Shown: positions 37,069 through 46,501 of the stretch, piece after piece
How the letters are laid out: every line of letters begins with the position of its first letter
How positions within the stretch are numbered: the first letter of the stretch is position 1
Origin: Flavobacterium tegetincola DSM 22377
GTDB lineage: Bacteria; Bacteroidota; Bacteroidia; Flavobacteriales; Flavobacteriaceae
Assembly (NCBI RefSeq): GCF_000425485.1
Contig: NZ_AUDN01000008.1
Location: forward strand, 186,001 to 250,000
DNA: 64,000 nt
Direction of reading: 5' to 3'
The notes under the pieces: generated by a model
Seen by the model: only the letters and a program-made list of their open reading frames with translations
Told to the model about the DNA's origin: nothing
Databases searched by the model: none
Made by a program: the position numbers and the translations under genes

Positions 37069-38592
37069 ATGAATAAGAAAGTAATTCTAATGATTTTAGA
37101 CGGTTGGGGAAAATCTCCTGACCCAAAAGTTTCAGCTATAGACAATGCCAATACCCCATTTATAGATCGATTATATAAAAATTATCCTTCTGCGCAACTT
37201 CGAACAGACGGTTTAAATGTTGGTTTGCCTGAAGGCCAAATGGGAAACTCAGAAGTGGGACATATGAATTTAGGTGCGGGAAGAATCATCTACCAAGATT
37301 TAGCTAAAATAAATTTGGCGGTTCAGAACAATACTTTGAAAGATGAAAAAACACTTGTGGACGCTTTTACGTTTGCAAAAAAAAATAATAAAAAAGTACA
37401 CTTCCTGGGTTTGGTTTCTGATGGTGGAGTGCATTCTCACATCAATCATTTAAAAGGCTTAGTTGAAACTGCCGAAGATTTTGGTTTGGAAAAAGTATTT
37501 GTGCATGCTTTTACAGACGGTCGTGACGTGGATCCAAAATCTGGAATAGGTTTTATTGCTGATTTAGAAACTATTTTAAGCACTAAAAAGGCAAAATTAG
37601 CTTCTGTTATTGGTCGCTATTATGCAATGGATAGAGACAGACGTTGGGAACGCGTGAAACTTGCCTACGATTTATTGGTAAATGGATTAGGAATACATTC
37701 CAGAAATGCTGTCCAAAGCATTCAAAACAGCTATGATAAGGACGTGACGGACGAATTTATTCAACCAATAGTAATGACGGATGATGCAAATAATCCGATT
37801 GCAACAATTGAAGAAGGCGATGTAGTGCTGTTTTTCAATTTCCGAACAGACCGCGGGCGCCAATTGACAGAGGTATTGACTCAATGCGATATGCACGAAT
37901 TCAACATGCATAAATTGAATGATTTATATTACGTCACGATGACCAATTACGATGATTCTTATAAAGGAATGCACGTTATTTATGACAAAGACAACATCAC
38001 CGAAACTCTAGGAGAAGTACTTGAAAAGCACGGAAAGAAACAAATTCGTATTGCAGAAACCGAGAAATATCCACACGTAACCTTTTTCTTTTCAGGAGGT
38101 CGAGAAGCTGAATTTGTAGGCGAAAGTCGTATTTTATGTCCTTCCCCAAAAGTAGCAACATACGATTTACAACCCGAAATGAGTGCTTTTGATTTGACCA
38201 ATGCCTTAGTTCCTGAACTTGAAAAAGAAGAAGTTGACTTTGTGTGTTTAAATTTTGCAAATGGCGATATGGTGGGTCACACAGGAGTTATGGCAGCTGC
38301 GATTAAAGCGTGTGAAGCAGTTGATCAATGTGTTGAAAAAGTAATTACAACTGCATTGGCACATAATTATACTACAATCGTCATTGCTGATCATGGAAAT
38401 TGCGAGACAATGATAAATCCCGATGGTTCTCCGAATACCGCTCATACAACGAATCCAGTACCCATTATTTTGGTTGATAAAGAGTTAAAATTCATCAATA
38501 ATGGCGTTTTAAGTGATATTGCTCCAACTATTTTGGAATTAATTGGTATTGAAAAACCGGAAGCAATGACGAGACATTCGCTTTTACATTAA
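37069..38592 (+). CDS. gpmI: 2,3-bisphosphoglycerate-independent phosphoglycerate mutase
   Basis: Mn-dependent interconversion of 3- and 2-phosphoglycerate in glycolysis. The 507-aa protein opens LMILDGWGKSPDP (metal Asp). The catalytic Ser is in GQMGNSEVGHMNLGAGR, the substrate loop is FTDGRDVDPKSG, and the metal ligands are in NFANGDMVGHTG and IADHGNCETM. Full length. A TACCTTTG box at 37044-37051 lies 17 bp before the ATG without a well-spaced TTG. Confidence 0.97.
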   Translation: MNKKVILMILDGWGKSPDPKVSAIDNANTPFIDRLYKNYPSAQLRTDGLNVGLPEGQMGNSEVGHMNLGAGRIIYQDLAKINLAVQNNTLKDEKTLVDAFTFAKKNNKKVHFLGLVSDGGVHSHINHLKGLVETAEDFGLEKVFVHAFTDGRDVDPKSGIGFIADLETILSTKKAKLASVIGRYYAMDRDRRWERVKLAYDLLVNGLGIHSRNAVQSIQNSYDKDVTDEFIQPIVMTDDANNPIATIEEGDVVLFFNFRTDRGRQLTEVLTQCDMHEFNMHKLNDLYYVTMTNYDDSYKGMHVIYDKDNITETLGEVLEKHGKKQIRIAETEKYPHVTFFFSGGREAEFVGESRILCPSPKVATYDLQPEMSAFDLTNALVPELEKEEVDFVCLNFANGDMVGHTGVMAAAIKACEAVDQCVEKVITTALAHNYTTIVIADHGNCETMINPDGSPNTAHTTNPVPIILVDKELKFINNGVLSDIAPTILELIGIEKPEAMTRHSLLH

Positions 38593-38709
38593 ATAATTAC
38601 AGTCACGAATTGCACCAATTTTCGGTAATAAAATTTTAATAGAGCTTCTGTTGCAAAGATTTTCTATTTCAAAGTTGGTAGATGATAACGAAGGCGAATG
38701 AAATACCAA

Positions 38710-38747
38710 AAATGTTTCACCAAAATTATATTTTAATGAAACATTTT
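38710..38747 (+). terminator. gpmI terminator
   Basis: AAATGTTTCA, loop, TGAAACATTT followed by more T residues, about 118 bp after the gpmI stop. No ORF is visible between. Confidence 0.75.
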
Positions 38748-38822
38748 TTTTTGCGCCAAAGCTAAAGATTTCTGTAATGAAAATGCTTTGAGACTACCGA
38801 ACTCCGTTTCGCTAAAAATTGC

Positions 38823-38830
38823 TACTTTTG
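38823..38830 (+). promoter_or_regulatory. -7 box of map
   Basis: TACTTTTG, an exact TAnnTTTG match 20 bp before the ATG at 38851. It argues against the longer frame starting at 38788. No well-spaced TTG upstream. Confidence 0.5.
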
Positions 38831-38850
38831 CACAATCAAAAAATAAGAAA

Positions 38851-39669
38851 ATGATTATTCAAAAATCAAGAGAAGAAATCGAATTAATGCGTCAAAGTGC
38901 CTTACTGGTTTCTAAGACTTTAGGAATGATTGCCACTGAGATCAAAGAAGGTGTTACCACTTTACATTTAGATAAATTAGCAGAACAATTCATACGCGAC
39001 AACGGAGGAATTCCAGGTTTTCTTGGACTTTACGGATGTCCATCGACACTTTTAACGAGTGTAAACGAACAGGTAGTCCACGGATTACCAACCAATCGTC
39101 CCATTGAAAATGGCGACATTGTCTCTGTAGATTGCGGTGCAATTTTGAATGACTTTTATGGTGACCATGCTTACACATTCGAAATTGGCGAAGTAGCTCC
39201 TGAAACTAAAAAATTACTTCAAGTTACCAAAGAATCCTTATACGTAGGAATTCGAGAATTGAAAATCGGAAATCGCGTGGAAGATGTTGGTAATGCAATT
39301 CAAACGTATTGCGAAGCACATAAATATACTGTTGTTCGAGAATTAGTGGGACATGGATTGGGACGAAAAATGCACGAAGATCCAGAAATGCCAAATTATG
39401 GTAAAAAAGGACGTGGAAAATTATTCGTTGAAGGTATGGTTGTCGCTATCGAACCGATGATAAATCTTGGAACACGAAATATCAAAACCTTGAAAGACGG
39501 CTGGACAATTGTAACGGCTGATAAAAAACCAAGTGCGCATTTTGAACACAACGTTGCCATTGTAAACGGTAAACCAGAATTGCTTTCTACATTTGGCTAC
39601 GTTTATCAAGCATTGGGAATTACTTCTGATGAAGAAAACGAGTTTAGAATGCAACCTTTAGTTTTATAA
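38851..39669 (+). CDS. map: Type I methionine aminopeptidase
   Basis: Removes the initiator Met from nascent proteins. The 272-aa enzyme starts at MIIQKSREEIELMRQSA; the longer in-frame start has 21 unrelated residues and overlaps the -7 box. Metal and catalytic residues: ASP pair in VSVDCGAILNDFYGDHAYTF, His in ELVGHGLGRKMHEDPEMPNY, Glu in AIEPMINLG, and Glu in FEHNVAIV. Standard length for a bacterial MetAP type I. Confidence 0.96.
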   Translation: MIIQKSREEIELMRQSALLVSKTLGMIATEIKEGVTTLHLDKLAEQFIRDNGGIPGFLGLYGCPSTLLTSVNEQVVHGLPTNRPIENGDIVSVDCGAILNDFYGDHAYTFEIGEVAPETKKLLQVTKESLYVGIRELKIGNRVEDVGNAIQTYCEAHKYTVVRELVGHGLGRKMHEDPEMPNYGKKGRGKLFVEGMVVAIEPMINLGTRNIKTLKDGWTIVTADKKPSAHFEHNVAIVNGKPELLSTFGYVYQALGITSDEENEFRMQPLVL

Positions 39670-39701
39670 TTTTACACAGATTTCACAGATTTGCACGAAT
39701 T
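39669..39701. repeat. Left inverted repeat of the GxxExxY cassette
   Basis: ATTTTACACAGATTTCACAG continuing into TTTGCACGAATT. It matches in inverted orientation the repeat at 40153-40189. A weaker inner copy, CTACACAGATAAGCACAAATT, lies at about 39749-39769. Confidence 0.7.
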
Positions 39702-39779
39702 AAATTTGATGAGCAGTAATTGAAAAAAATAAAGTCATTTGTGAAGGCTACACAGATAAGCACAAATTAACTACTACTT

Positions 39780-40154
39780 ATGGATGATTCATATTTGAGA
39801 GAAGAAACCTATAAAATTATAGGATTGTGCATGGAAGTACATAGAATTCTTGGTAAAGGACATAGTGAAGTTGTTTACAAAGATGCTTTGGAATATGAGT
39901 TTAAGTTAAATTCCATTCCTTTTCAAAGAGAAAAAATCTATGAAATTACATATAAATAAATAATTTTACCTCGAAAATATTTAGCTGATTTTGTAGTGTT
40001 TAATGAAATCATTTTTGAAGTGAAAGCTATTTCTCAATTAACAATAAGCGACACTAAAAAAACTTTAAATTATCTTGCCTGTTCTCAAAATAAATTAGGC
40101 TTAATTATAAATTTTGGCGAAGAAAGCTTAAAATATAAACGAATTATTCTTTAA
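39780..40154 (+). pseudogene. GxxExxY family protein gene with an in-frame nonsense codon
   Basis: The frame from ATG 39780 to TAA 40154 has 125 codons but is broken by TAA at 39957-39959. The first part reads IIGLCMEVHRILGKGHSEVVYKDALEYEF, where GHSEVVY is the family GxxExxY motif. After the stop it continues LPRKYLADFVVFNEIIFEVKAI, the PDDEXK-like second half (Asp and E-x-K). No frameshift is needed, only one nonsense change. It is too interrupted to be found as one ORF. It is flanked by inverted ACACAGATT repeats. Function of the family is unproven; a nuclease-like fold is inferred. Confidence 0.85.
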
Positions 40155-40189
40155 AAATCTGTGTGAATTAGTGTAATCTGTGTAAAAAT
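40153..40189. repeat. Right inverted repeat of the GxxExxY cassette
   Basis: AATCTGTGTGAATTAGTGTA continuing ATCTGTGTAAAAAT. Its reverse complement matches 22045-22080 and, less exactly, 39669-39701. Confidence 0.7.
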
Positions 40190-40217
40190 CATTTGACTAA
40201 TTTTCTTTAATAAATCA

Positions 40218-40994
40218 ATGAAAAAAATATTCAAATTCATTTTAAACACTATTCCTCGACCGCTTTTAATTCGGATGAGTTATGTTGTGCGACCCGTTAT
40301 GGCTTTTGCCCTGAAAGGTTCTACGTATACGGATCCAATTGATGGGAAAAGTTTTAAAAACTTCTTGCCTTATGGTTACGGAACACAACGAAACAACGTA
40401 CTTTCGCCAAGTACTTTGTCATTAGAACGGCATCGTTTACTATGGCTGTACTTGAATAATGAAACGGATTTTTTTAGTGCGCCAAAAAAAGTGTTACACT
40501 TTGCACCGGAACAAGCGTTTTACAAACTGTTTCGGAATCAAAAAAATTTAGATTACACCACGACCGACTTGTTTTCGCCATTGGCAGACGTTAAAGCGGA
40601 TATTTGTAATTTACCTTTTAAGGACAACATGTACGACATTATTCTGTGCAACCACGTTTTGGAACACATTCCAGACGATACGAAAGCCATGCAGGAATTG
40701 TACCGCGTTTTAAAACCTGGCGGAATGGGAATTTTTCAAATACCACAAGATTTGAATCGCGCGTCAACTTTTGCAGATGACACTATTGTAGACCAAAAAG
40801 AACGTGCTAAAATATTTGGACAATACGACCACGTTCGGATTTACGGACGCGATTATTTTGATAAATTAAGAAGTATCGGTTTTACAGTTATTGAGGAGGA
40901 CTACACAAAAAAACTAAGTCCTGAATTGGTCAAAAAATACTGTTTAGCTCCTGGAGAAATTATTCCGGTATGCTACAAAATAGAAAAAGCCTGA
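40218..40994 (+). CDS. Class I SAM-dependent methyltransferase
   Basis: A 258-aa Methyltransf_11-type enzyme. After an N-terminal ~90-residue extension comes VLHFAPEQAFYKLF (motif I region, atypical), then TTDLFSPLADVKADI, DIILCNHVLEHIPDD and YRVLKPGGMGIFQIP. The last two are strong family signatures. The substrate is unknown; the extension and FAPE opening resemble enzymes annotated only as methyltransferase domain-containing. Its stop codon lies inside its terminator stem. Confidence 0.85.
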   Translation: MKKIFKFILNTIPRPLLIRMSYVVRPVMAFALKGSTYTDPIDGKSFKNFLPYGYGTQRNNVLSPSTLSLERHRLLWLYLNNETDFFSAPKKVLHFAPEQAFYKLFRNQKNLDYTTTDLFSPLADVKADICNLPFKDNMYDIILCNHVLEHIPDDTKAMQELYRVLKPGGMGIFQIPQDLNRASTFADDTIVDQKERAKIFGQYDHVRIYGRDYFDKLRSIGFTVIEEDYTKKLSPELVKKYCLAPGEIIPVCYKIEKA

Positions 40995-41010
40995 TTTTAC
41001 ATCAGGCTTT
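40986..41010 (+). terminator. Terminator overlapping the methyltransferase stop codon
   Basis: AAAGCCTGAT, TTTAC, ATCAGGCTTT followed by ACTTTTTT. It may also serve the convergent M16 gene. Confidence 0.85.
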
Positions 41011-41030
41011 ACTTTTTTGATCTTCCAAAA

Positions 41031-43838
41031 TTAATTTTCTGGCATCAACATTCCAATAACTTTGCCTTTAGACAAATATTTCTTCGCTACTTCCTGTAAA
41101 TCTTTTGTGGTAAGCGCTTTGACTTTTTCCTCTGTTTTCAAAACATCTGCAGCGTCAGTTCCATTAGAATAAGAGCGCGTTAAAGCAGACAACCAAAAAC
41201 GATTTTCTTTACTGTCTTTTTTGAAATCCGCTACTTCACCTTCTTTATATTTAGCCAAATCTACCGCAGATGGACCCTCTTTGATAATTTTGTTCACTTC
41301 TCTCAAAGCAGATTCGGTTAATTTCTCTGCGTTTTCAGGACCACAAGGAAAAGAAATATTGAAACTATAAGAACCATAAGGCGTTTTACTCATACTTCCA
41401 CGAGCACTAATTCCGTACACACCACTTTCATTCTCACGTAATTCTTCAATTAATTTGATCGTTAAAACTTCTCCTAATGCTTCCATTGCTAACGCTTCTT
41501 TGGGTGAATATGGCGTGTCTCCGTAATACATTATCGTTACATTACTTTTAGGATCTGTACCTTTGTTTACAACTTTTTTCAAATCGCCTTTTGGCATTCT
41601 AAAGCCTAAATCGGTTATTTTCTCACGTTCTTTTGTACTAGGCAAACTCGCTAAATATTTAGAAGCATATTCTTCCATTTTAGCATCGTCCACGTTTCCT
41701 ACAAAGAAGAACTGAAAATCACCTGCATTGGCAAAACGTTCTTTGTATTTTTGGTACGCCAATTCATAACTTGTCTGTTCCCACGCTTTCTCGTCTGGAA
41801 TCATTCCAAAAAATCTTGGATTTTCTTTCAATAGAAATCCATAAAATTCTTGTTGGAAATAAAAACTAGGAGTAGAAGCCATGTTTTTGTAAAACGAATT
41901 CTGCTTTTGTTTGTATCCTTCAAAAGCTTCTTTATCCATGTTTAAATCTGTAAAATAAGCATAGGTCATTTGAAACAAATATTCCAAGTCTTTTGGCGTC
42001 GCACTTCCGTTAAATCCTTCCGATGTGCTTCCAATGTACGGATTTACGTAGGCAATTTTACCATTCATAAACTTATTGATGTCGTTCAATTTTAAACCAG
42101 AAAATCCTGCTTCAGATAAAGCACCGTTTGCAAATTGCGTCTTTTTCAATTCTTCATTTGAATACAAATTACTTCCTCCAAAACTGATTCCACTCATTAA
42201 AATCTCATCATTTTTGAAATCGGTTTTTTTGTACGTCACTTTTACACCGTTAGAAAGCGTCAAAGTTGTAGTTCCAACTTTTGCATCCTTTTCCTTTTTT
42301 ACAATGCTACCTGGTTTCACGTCATTACGCAATAAACTTGCCGCTACTTCTGTGTCTTCATAAGGCGTCAATTCGTTTGTATTTACGTTCAAGGCAGCCA
42401 ATACTTCCGCTTCTGTAGGCAATTTTAATCCATCTTTTTCAGGTCCAGTTAAAATAACAACGCGGTTATCTTCCTTAATGTATTGATTGATTAATTTATT
42501 AATTTCGGTTAATTTAATAGTTGGCAATATTTTAGTAAACATAGCATGAGTCCATTCCATTCCTGGAGTTGGCTCTTTTTCCAAAAAGTGCGATTGATAT
42601 TCGCCCACGTAACTAGACGAATTGGTTTTATCTCGGTCGTTGTAAGCGCGTTCTATACTTGCAATAAAATCAGATTTCGCACGATCCAATTCGCCTTCAG
42701 TAAATCCAAATTTCTTTACACGTTCGTTCTCTGCAACCAACACTTTTAAAGCATCAACTTGCTTATCTTCGGCAGACATTGCTACGGATTGATACGCTTC
42801 TTTGGTTCGTGCAAAAGTACCTCCATGATAGGAATATCCGTAGGTAAATGGAGGTGTAGGAGAATTTGATAATTCACCCAAACGGTTATTTAACATCGTT
42901 GAAAATAACCCATCGATAAGTTCGGTTTTGAAATCTGCAACTGTAACGGTTGCTTTCGGCATTTCATAATCTTTATACATCAATTGAACTGAAGCAGATG
43001 AAGCTTCTTTATCACTTTCAATAGCTACAAATGTTTCTTTATGATTTGGCACTTCATAAATCGTTCTAGGACGTTCATTAGTTGGATTTTTATAGGAAGA
43101 AAAATGTGCTTTTACTTTTTTCTCCATGTCGTCCACGTTAATATCTCCCACCACAATCACACTCATCAAATTTGGACGGTACCAATCTTTATAGAAGCTT
43201 ACTAATTTATCGTACGTAAAATTTTCTAAAATGTCTTTTTTACCAATTGGAAGTCGATCTGCATAATGCGATTTATACATCATTTTGGGCATATAATGAC
43301 CCATCATTCTCTTACCAGCACCAAGTCCAATACGGTATTCTTCTAAAACTACACCTCTTTCTTTATCAATTTCTTCTGGTGTCAAAACCGCGTTAAATGC
43401 CCAGTCTTCAATAATTTGAAACCCTTTTTCTAACTTCTCTGGATCGTCAGAAGGAATCGGTAAGAAGTAGACCGTTTCATCAAAACTTGTGTACGCATTT
43501 AAGTGTTGTCCAAATTTAACACCGATACTTTGCAAATAATCCACCAATTTGTTCTTAGGAAAATTTTTAGTTCCATTGAAACACATGTGCTCCATAAAGT
43601 GGGCCAAACCTTGCTGGTCGTCATTCTCTAGAATTGAACCTGCATTGATCACCAAACGCAAATCCACCTTGTTCTCCGGCTTGCCATTTTGCTTGATGTA
43701 ATAAGTAAGTCCATTTTCCAATTTTCCCGTTCGCACGCTAGAATCAAATGGAATTAATGCATCACCTTTCATTTCTTGACCTACCATGGCAACTGGTAAG
43801 GCCAGCAAAAAGAAAAGTGTTCTTTTAATTTGTATCAT
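41031..43838 (-). CDS. Secreted M16 family (pitrilysin-like) zinc metallopeptidase
   Basis: A 935-aa protein with a signal peptide (LFFLLALPVAMVGQ). The inverted zinc motif HFMEH occurs in GLAHFMEHMCFNGTKNFP near residue 80, with the distal Glu in ERGVVLEEYRIGLG. The protein comprises two M16 halves; the second lacks an HXXEH motif, as usual for two-domain members. Probably a periplasmic protease. It ends GMLMPEN with no sorting domain. Confidence 0.92.
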   Translation of the reverse strand: MIQIKRTLFFLLALPVAMVGQEMKGDALIPFDSSVRTGKLENGLTYYIKQNGKPENKVDLRLVINAGSILENDDQQGLAHFMEHMCFNGTKNFPKNKLVDYLQSIGVKFGQHLNAYTSFDETVYFLPIPSDDPEKLEKGFQIIEDWAFNAVLTPEEIDKERGVVLEEYRIGLGAGKRMMGHYMPKMMYKSHYADRLPIGKKDILENFTYDKLVSFYKDWYRPNLMSVIVVGDINVDDMEKKVKAHFSSYKNPTNERPRTIYEVPNHKETFVAIESDKEASSASVQLMYKDYEMPKATVTVADFKTELIDGLFSTMLNNRLGELSNSPTPPFTYGYSYHGGTFARTKEAYQSVAMSAEDKQVDALKVLVAENERVKKFGFTEGELDRAKSDFIASIERAYNDRDKTNSSSYVGEYQSHFLEKEPTPGMEWTHAMFTKILPTIKLTEINKLINQYIKEDNRVVILTGPEKDGLKLPTEAEVLAALNVNTNELTPYEDTEVAASLLRNDVKPGSIVKKEKDAKVGTTTLTLSNGVKVTYKKTDFKNDEILMSGISFGGSNLYSNEELKKTQFANGALSEAGFSGLKLNDINKFMNGKIAYVNPYIGSTSEGFNGSATPKDLEYLFQMTYAYFTDLNMDKEAFEGYKQKQNSFYKNMASTPSFYFQQEFYGFLLKENPRFFGMIPDEKAWEQTSYELAYQKYKERFANAGDFQFFFVGNVDDAKMEEYASKYLASLPSTKEREKITDLGFRMPKGDLKKVVNKGTDPKSNVTIMYYGDTPYSPKEALAMEALGEVLTIKLIEELRENESGVYGISARGSMSKTPYGSYSFNISFPCGPENAEKLTESALREVNKIIKEGPSAVDLAKYKEGEVADFKKDSKENRFWLSALTRSYSNGTDAADVLKTEEKVKALTTKDLQEVAKKYLSKGKVIGMLMPEN

Positions 43839-44037
43839 ATTAAATTATTTAAGGTTGTTTAAAACTATTAAATAACGCTCACTTAAATATTAAATTGTAT
43901 TATTATTAACAAATAATTAATAAGATTATTTAGAATTGGTAGAAAATAAAATGGTGTGCAAATTCTAGAAGTGATTTATTAAACAGACCATCTATCCGCA
44001 GAAATCCTTATATTTACGAAATTGAAAATTAAATTCT

Positions 44038-45294
44038 ATGATAACGCAAAATCGAGCCTCTTTCTTTATGATTTGGATAATAATTCTTCCTGTGCTTTTG
44101 CATGCGCAAATTGCAGAAGTTATTCCTCCTTATAATATCAAAACGGCTACCTTCGTTCAAAACGGCGAAAACGTAGTTCCGGTTTTTAATTTAAGAGACG
44201 GGTTCCAGTTTGAGTTTGACGATTTATACGGAGATGAAGCAAATTATTTCTATACCTTAAAACACTGCGATTATAATTGGAACGAATCTGAACTTTCTAA
44301 GGCCGAATATATTGATGGCTTTGACGACCAACGCATTCAAACCTACGAAAACTCGTTCAATACGCTGCAACTCTATTCGCACTATACTTTATCGTTTCCC
44401 AACAAATTTACTCGATTAAAAGTAACAGGAAATTACATCTTGAGCATTTTAAACAACAGTAAAGAGGTTGTTTTCTCCAGAAAATTTATTGTGTATGAAA
44501 ATCTAGTTTCAGTACCGATGCAAGTAAAAAGACCTCGAACTACGCAATATTTGGACTCCAAACAAAATTTAGAATTTTCAATAAAATCAGAGCTCATTCA
44601 ATTTCAAAATCCTTTGCAAAACGTAAAAATTAAATTGATTCAGAATGGAAATTTCAACACCGCTATTAAAAATGTGAAGCCGATGTTTACTATTGGAAAT
44701 GATTTGATTTACAAATACGATGCAGAGACGCAATTTTGGGGAGGAAACGAATTTCTGAATTTTTACAATCGAGACATTCGCGCCGCCAATAATACAATAG
44801 CATTGGTACGATCAAATGAAACGTACAATTCAATATTGCACACCAACAATGCGCGACGAAATTCAATTTATACGTACTTCCCAGACCTCAACGGAAACTT
44901 TATTGTGCGAGATATTAATTCCGAAAATCACAGCATCGAAGCTGATTATGCTTGGGTATTTTTTAGCCTAAGTGCTCCCGAATATTTTGGCAAAAAAGAC
45001 ATTTACATTACCGGAATGTTCGAAAATTATGCGCTTTCTGAAGAAAACAAGATGGAATATAATGAAAAGAAAAACCTTTATGAGAAAGCTATTTTCATCA
45101 AACAAGGTTTTGTGAATTATCAATACCAAATTGCTGACAAAAAAGGAGTTATCGATCATGAAAATGCCATCGATGGTAACTTTCAGCAAACGCTTAACGA
45201 TTATCTTGCTTTAGTGTATTATCGAGAAAATGGAGAACGATACGATCGAGTAATTGGCAAAGGAAGTACAACGTCCGAGTTTGTGACTAATTAG
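44038..45294 (+). CDS. DUF5103 family secreted protein
   Basis: A 418-aa protein with a signal peptide (IIILPVLLHAQ). The mature protein has phrases I associate with the DUF5103 family of Bacteroidota, such as YFYTLKHCDYNWNESELSKAEYI and YANDF-like beta segments (DDQRIQTYENSF). No catalytic motif is visible. A CBM-like C-terminal half (DIYITGMFENYALS) is possible. Role unknown. It may be cotranscribed with apaG, 80 bp downstream. Confidence 0.75.
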   Translation: MITQNRASFFMIWIIILPVLLHAQIAEVIPPYNIKTATFVQNGENVVPVFNLRDGFQFEFDDLYGDEANYFYTLKHCDYNWNESELSKAEYIDGFDDQRIQTYENSFNTLQLYSHYTLSFPNKFTRLKVTGNYILSILNNSKEVVFSRKFIVYENLVSVPMQVKRPRTTQYLDSKQNLEFSIKSELIQFQNPLQNVKIKLIQNGNFNTAIKNVKPMFTIGNDLIYKYDAETQFWGGNEFLNFYNRDIRAANNTIALVRSNETYNSILHTNNARRNSIYTYFPDLNGNFIVRDINSENHSIEADYAWVFFSLSAPEYFGKKDIYITGMFENYALSEENKMEYNEKKNLYEKAIFIKQGFVNYQYQIADKKGVIDHENAIDGNFQQTLNDYLALVYYRENGERYDRVIGKGSTTSEFVTN

Positions 45295-45374
45295 GTAAAT
45301 ATTTGGTTTAGCTTTTATTTTTAAGTAATTTTATCCAAAGTTTCAACTCAAACCCTTAAACAAATTGCTCTCCA

Positions 45375-45761
45375 ATGGTTACACAAATAACAAGAGGTAT
45401 AAAAATTTCTGTTTTGACTAGTTTTGAAGGTACCTACATTAAAAACTACCAACTTAACTTTGCCTTTAGTTACCAAATTACAATCGAAAATCACAGCAAA
45501 GATTCAGTGCAATTGATGACTCGTTTTTGGGAAATTTTTGATGCTTTAAATGAAAAAGACACTGTAATGGGTGAAGGTGTAGTTGGACAGAAACCGGTGC
45601 TACGTCCAGGTGAAACATATACCTATAAATCAGGTTGTCTTTTGACCTCTCCTTTTGGCGCGATGAAAGGCTATTTTAATATGATTAATTTTACCTCAAC
45701 ACGAAATTTCAAAGTAATTGTGCCTAGTTTTAAATTAAGCGCTCCCTTTGCCTCAAATTAA
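45375..45761 (+). CDS. apaG: ApaG
   Basis: A 128-aa all-beta (fibronectin type III-like) protein. It matches the family pattern in SYQITIENHSKDSVQLMTRFWEI, GEGVVGQKPVLRPGETYTY and SGCLLTSPFGAMKGYFNM. ApaG is linked to Co/Mg efflux phenotypes and Ap4A levels in enterobacteria; the molecular role is unclear. Full length, convergent with the pdeM operon, 9 bp apart. Confidence 0.93.
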   Translation: MVTQITRGIKISVLTSFEGTYIKNYQLNFAFSYQITIENHSKDSVQLMTRFWEIFDALNEKDTVMGEGVVGQKPVLRPGETYTYKSGCLLTSPFGAMKGYFNMINFTSTRNFKVIVPSFKLSAPFASN

Positions 45762-45770
45762 AGTAAAAAT

Positions 45771-46418
45771 CTATTTCTCTGACATCTTAATCTGCACAAC
45801 TTCCTCATTTGTCACAGCAAAGATAACATCACCTTCTTGCAATTTCATAATTCCTAAACCCGTAAAAGCGCCGAATGCAGGCAGAATCATTTGATTTTTC
45901 CGCTGAAAAAAACACGGCAATTTTAGATGACCTCTTCCCAAACCTCGAAGTACGATTCCAGGATGAATGTGTCCGGAAAAGTTAAACATTCCTTCTACTT
46001 CTGTCGGGTGATGCGTCAGTAAGAAGTCGTCCATGCGAATATAATCGACCACTTCAATACCGTTACTTTCATAATTCTTCGCGTCAATAATGTCATGATT
46101 TCCTGCAATTAAAACAAGTTCACACGTACACTGTTTGGACCATTCTATAAACAAATCCCACTCGCTATTTTTTGTACTGTGAAATAAATCGCCAAGAAAA
46201 AGAATGGTTGAAGCTTTGAAAAAATCTACGACATCAATTAATTTTTCAAAATTTTTATGCAAAGCATCGTTTGGAATTGCAAAACCGTTTTTTCTAAAAT
46301 GGGTCACTTTTCCTAAGTGAACATCGGCAATTAATAAAGTATTTTTCTCGTTCCAAAATAAAGCACCGCTGGAATGCATGGTGAATAATTGGTCGTTAAT
46401 TGTTGTTTCTAAAGTCAT
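45771..46418 (-). CDS. pdeM: Ligase-associated DNA damage response endonuclease PdeM
   Basis: A 215-aa calcineurin-like metallophosphoesterase. Metal ligands in order: LLIADVHLGK, FLGDLFHS, LIAGNHDI, LLTHHPTEVEG and FSGHIHPGI. This set fits the small phosphoesterase linked to the ATP-dependent ligase/Lhr module. It is the last of four same-strand genes, about 83 bp after the helicase. Confidence 0.92.
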   Translation of the reverse strand: MTLETTINDQLFTMHSSGALFWNEKNTLLIADVHLGKVTHFRKNGFAIPNDALHKNFEKLIDVVDFFKASTILFLGDLFHSTKNSEWDLFIEWSKQCTCELVLIAGNHDIIDAKNYESNGIEVVDYIRMDDFLLTHHPTEVEGMFNFSGHIHPGIVLRGLGRGHLKLPCFFQRKNQMILPAFGAFTGLGIMKLQEGDVIFAVTNEEVVQIKMSEK

Positions 46419-46501
46419 ATGAATTGTCCGATTTTCGAACTTGTAATTTTTAAACGCAAATTACGCGAATTTTCACAAATTAAAATTTCGTAATTCGTGT
46501 G

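Noticed and set aside
46443-46500. Further full copy of the ACACAGATT repeat
   Set aside because: Only loosely similar (CGCAAATTACGCGAATTTTC); too weak to annotate as a member.
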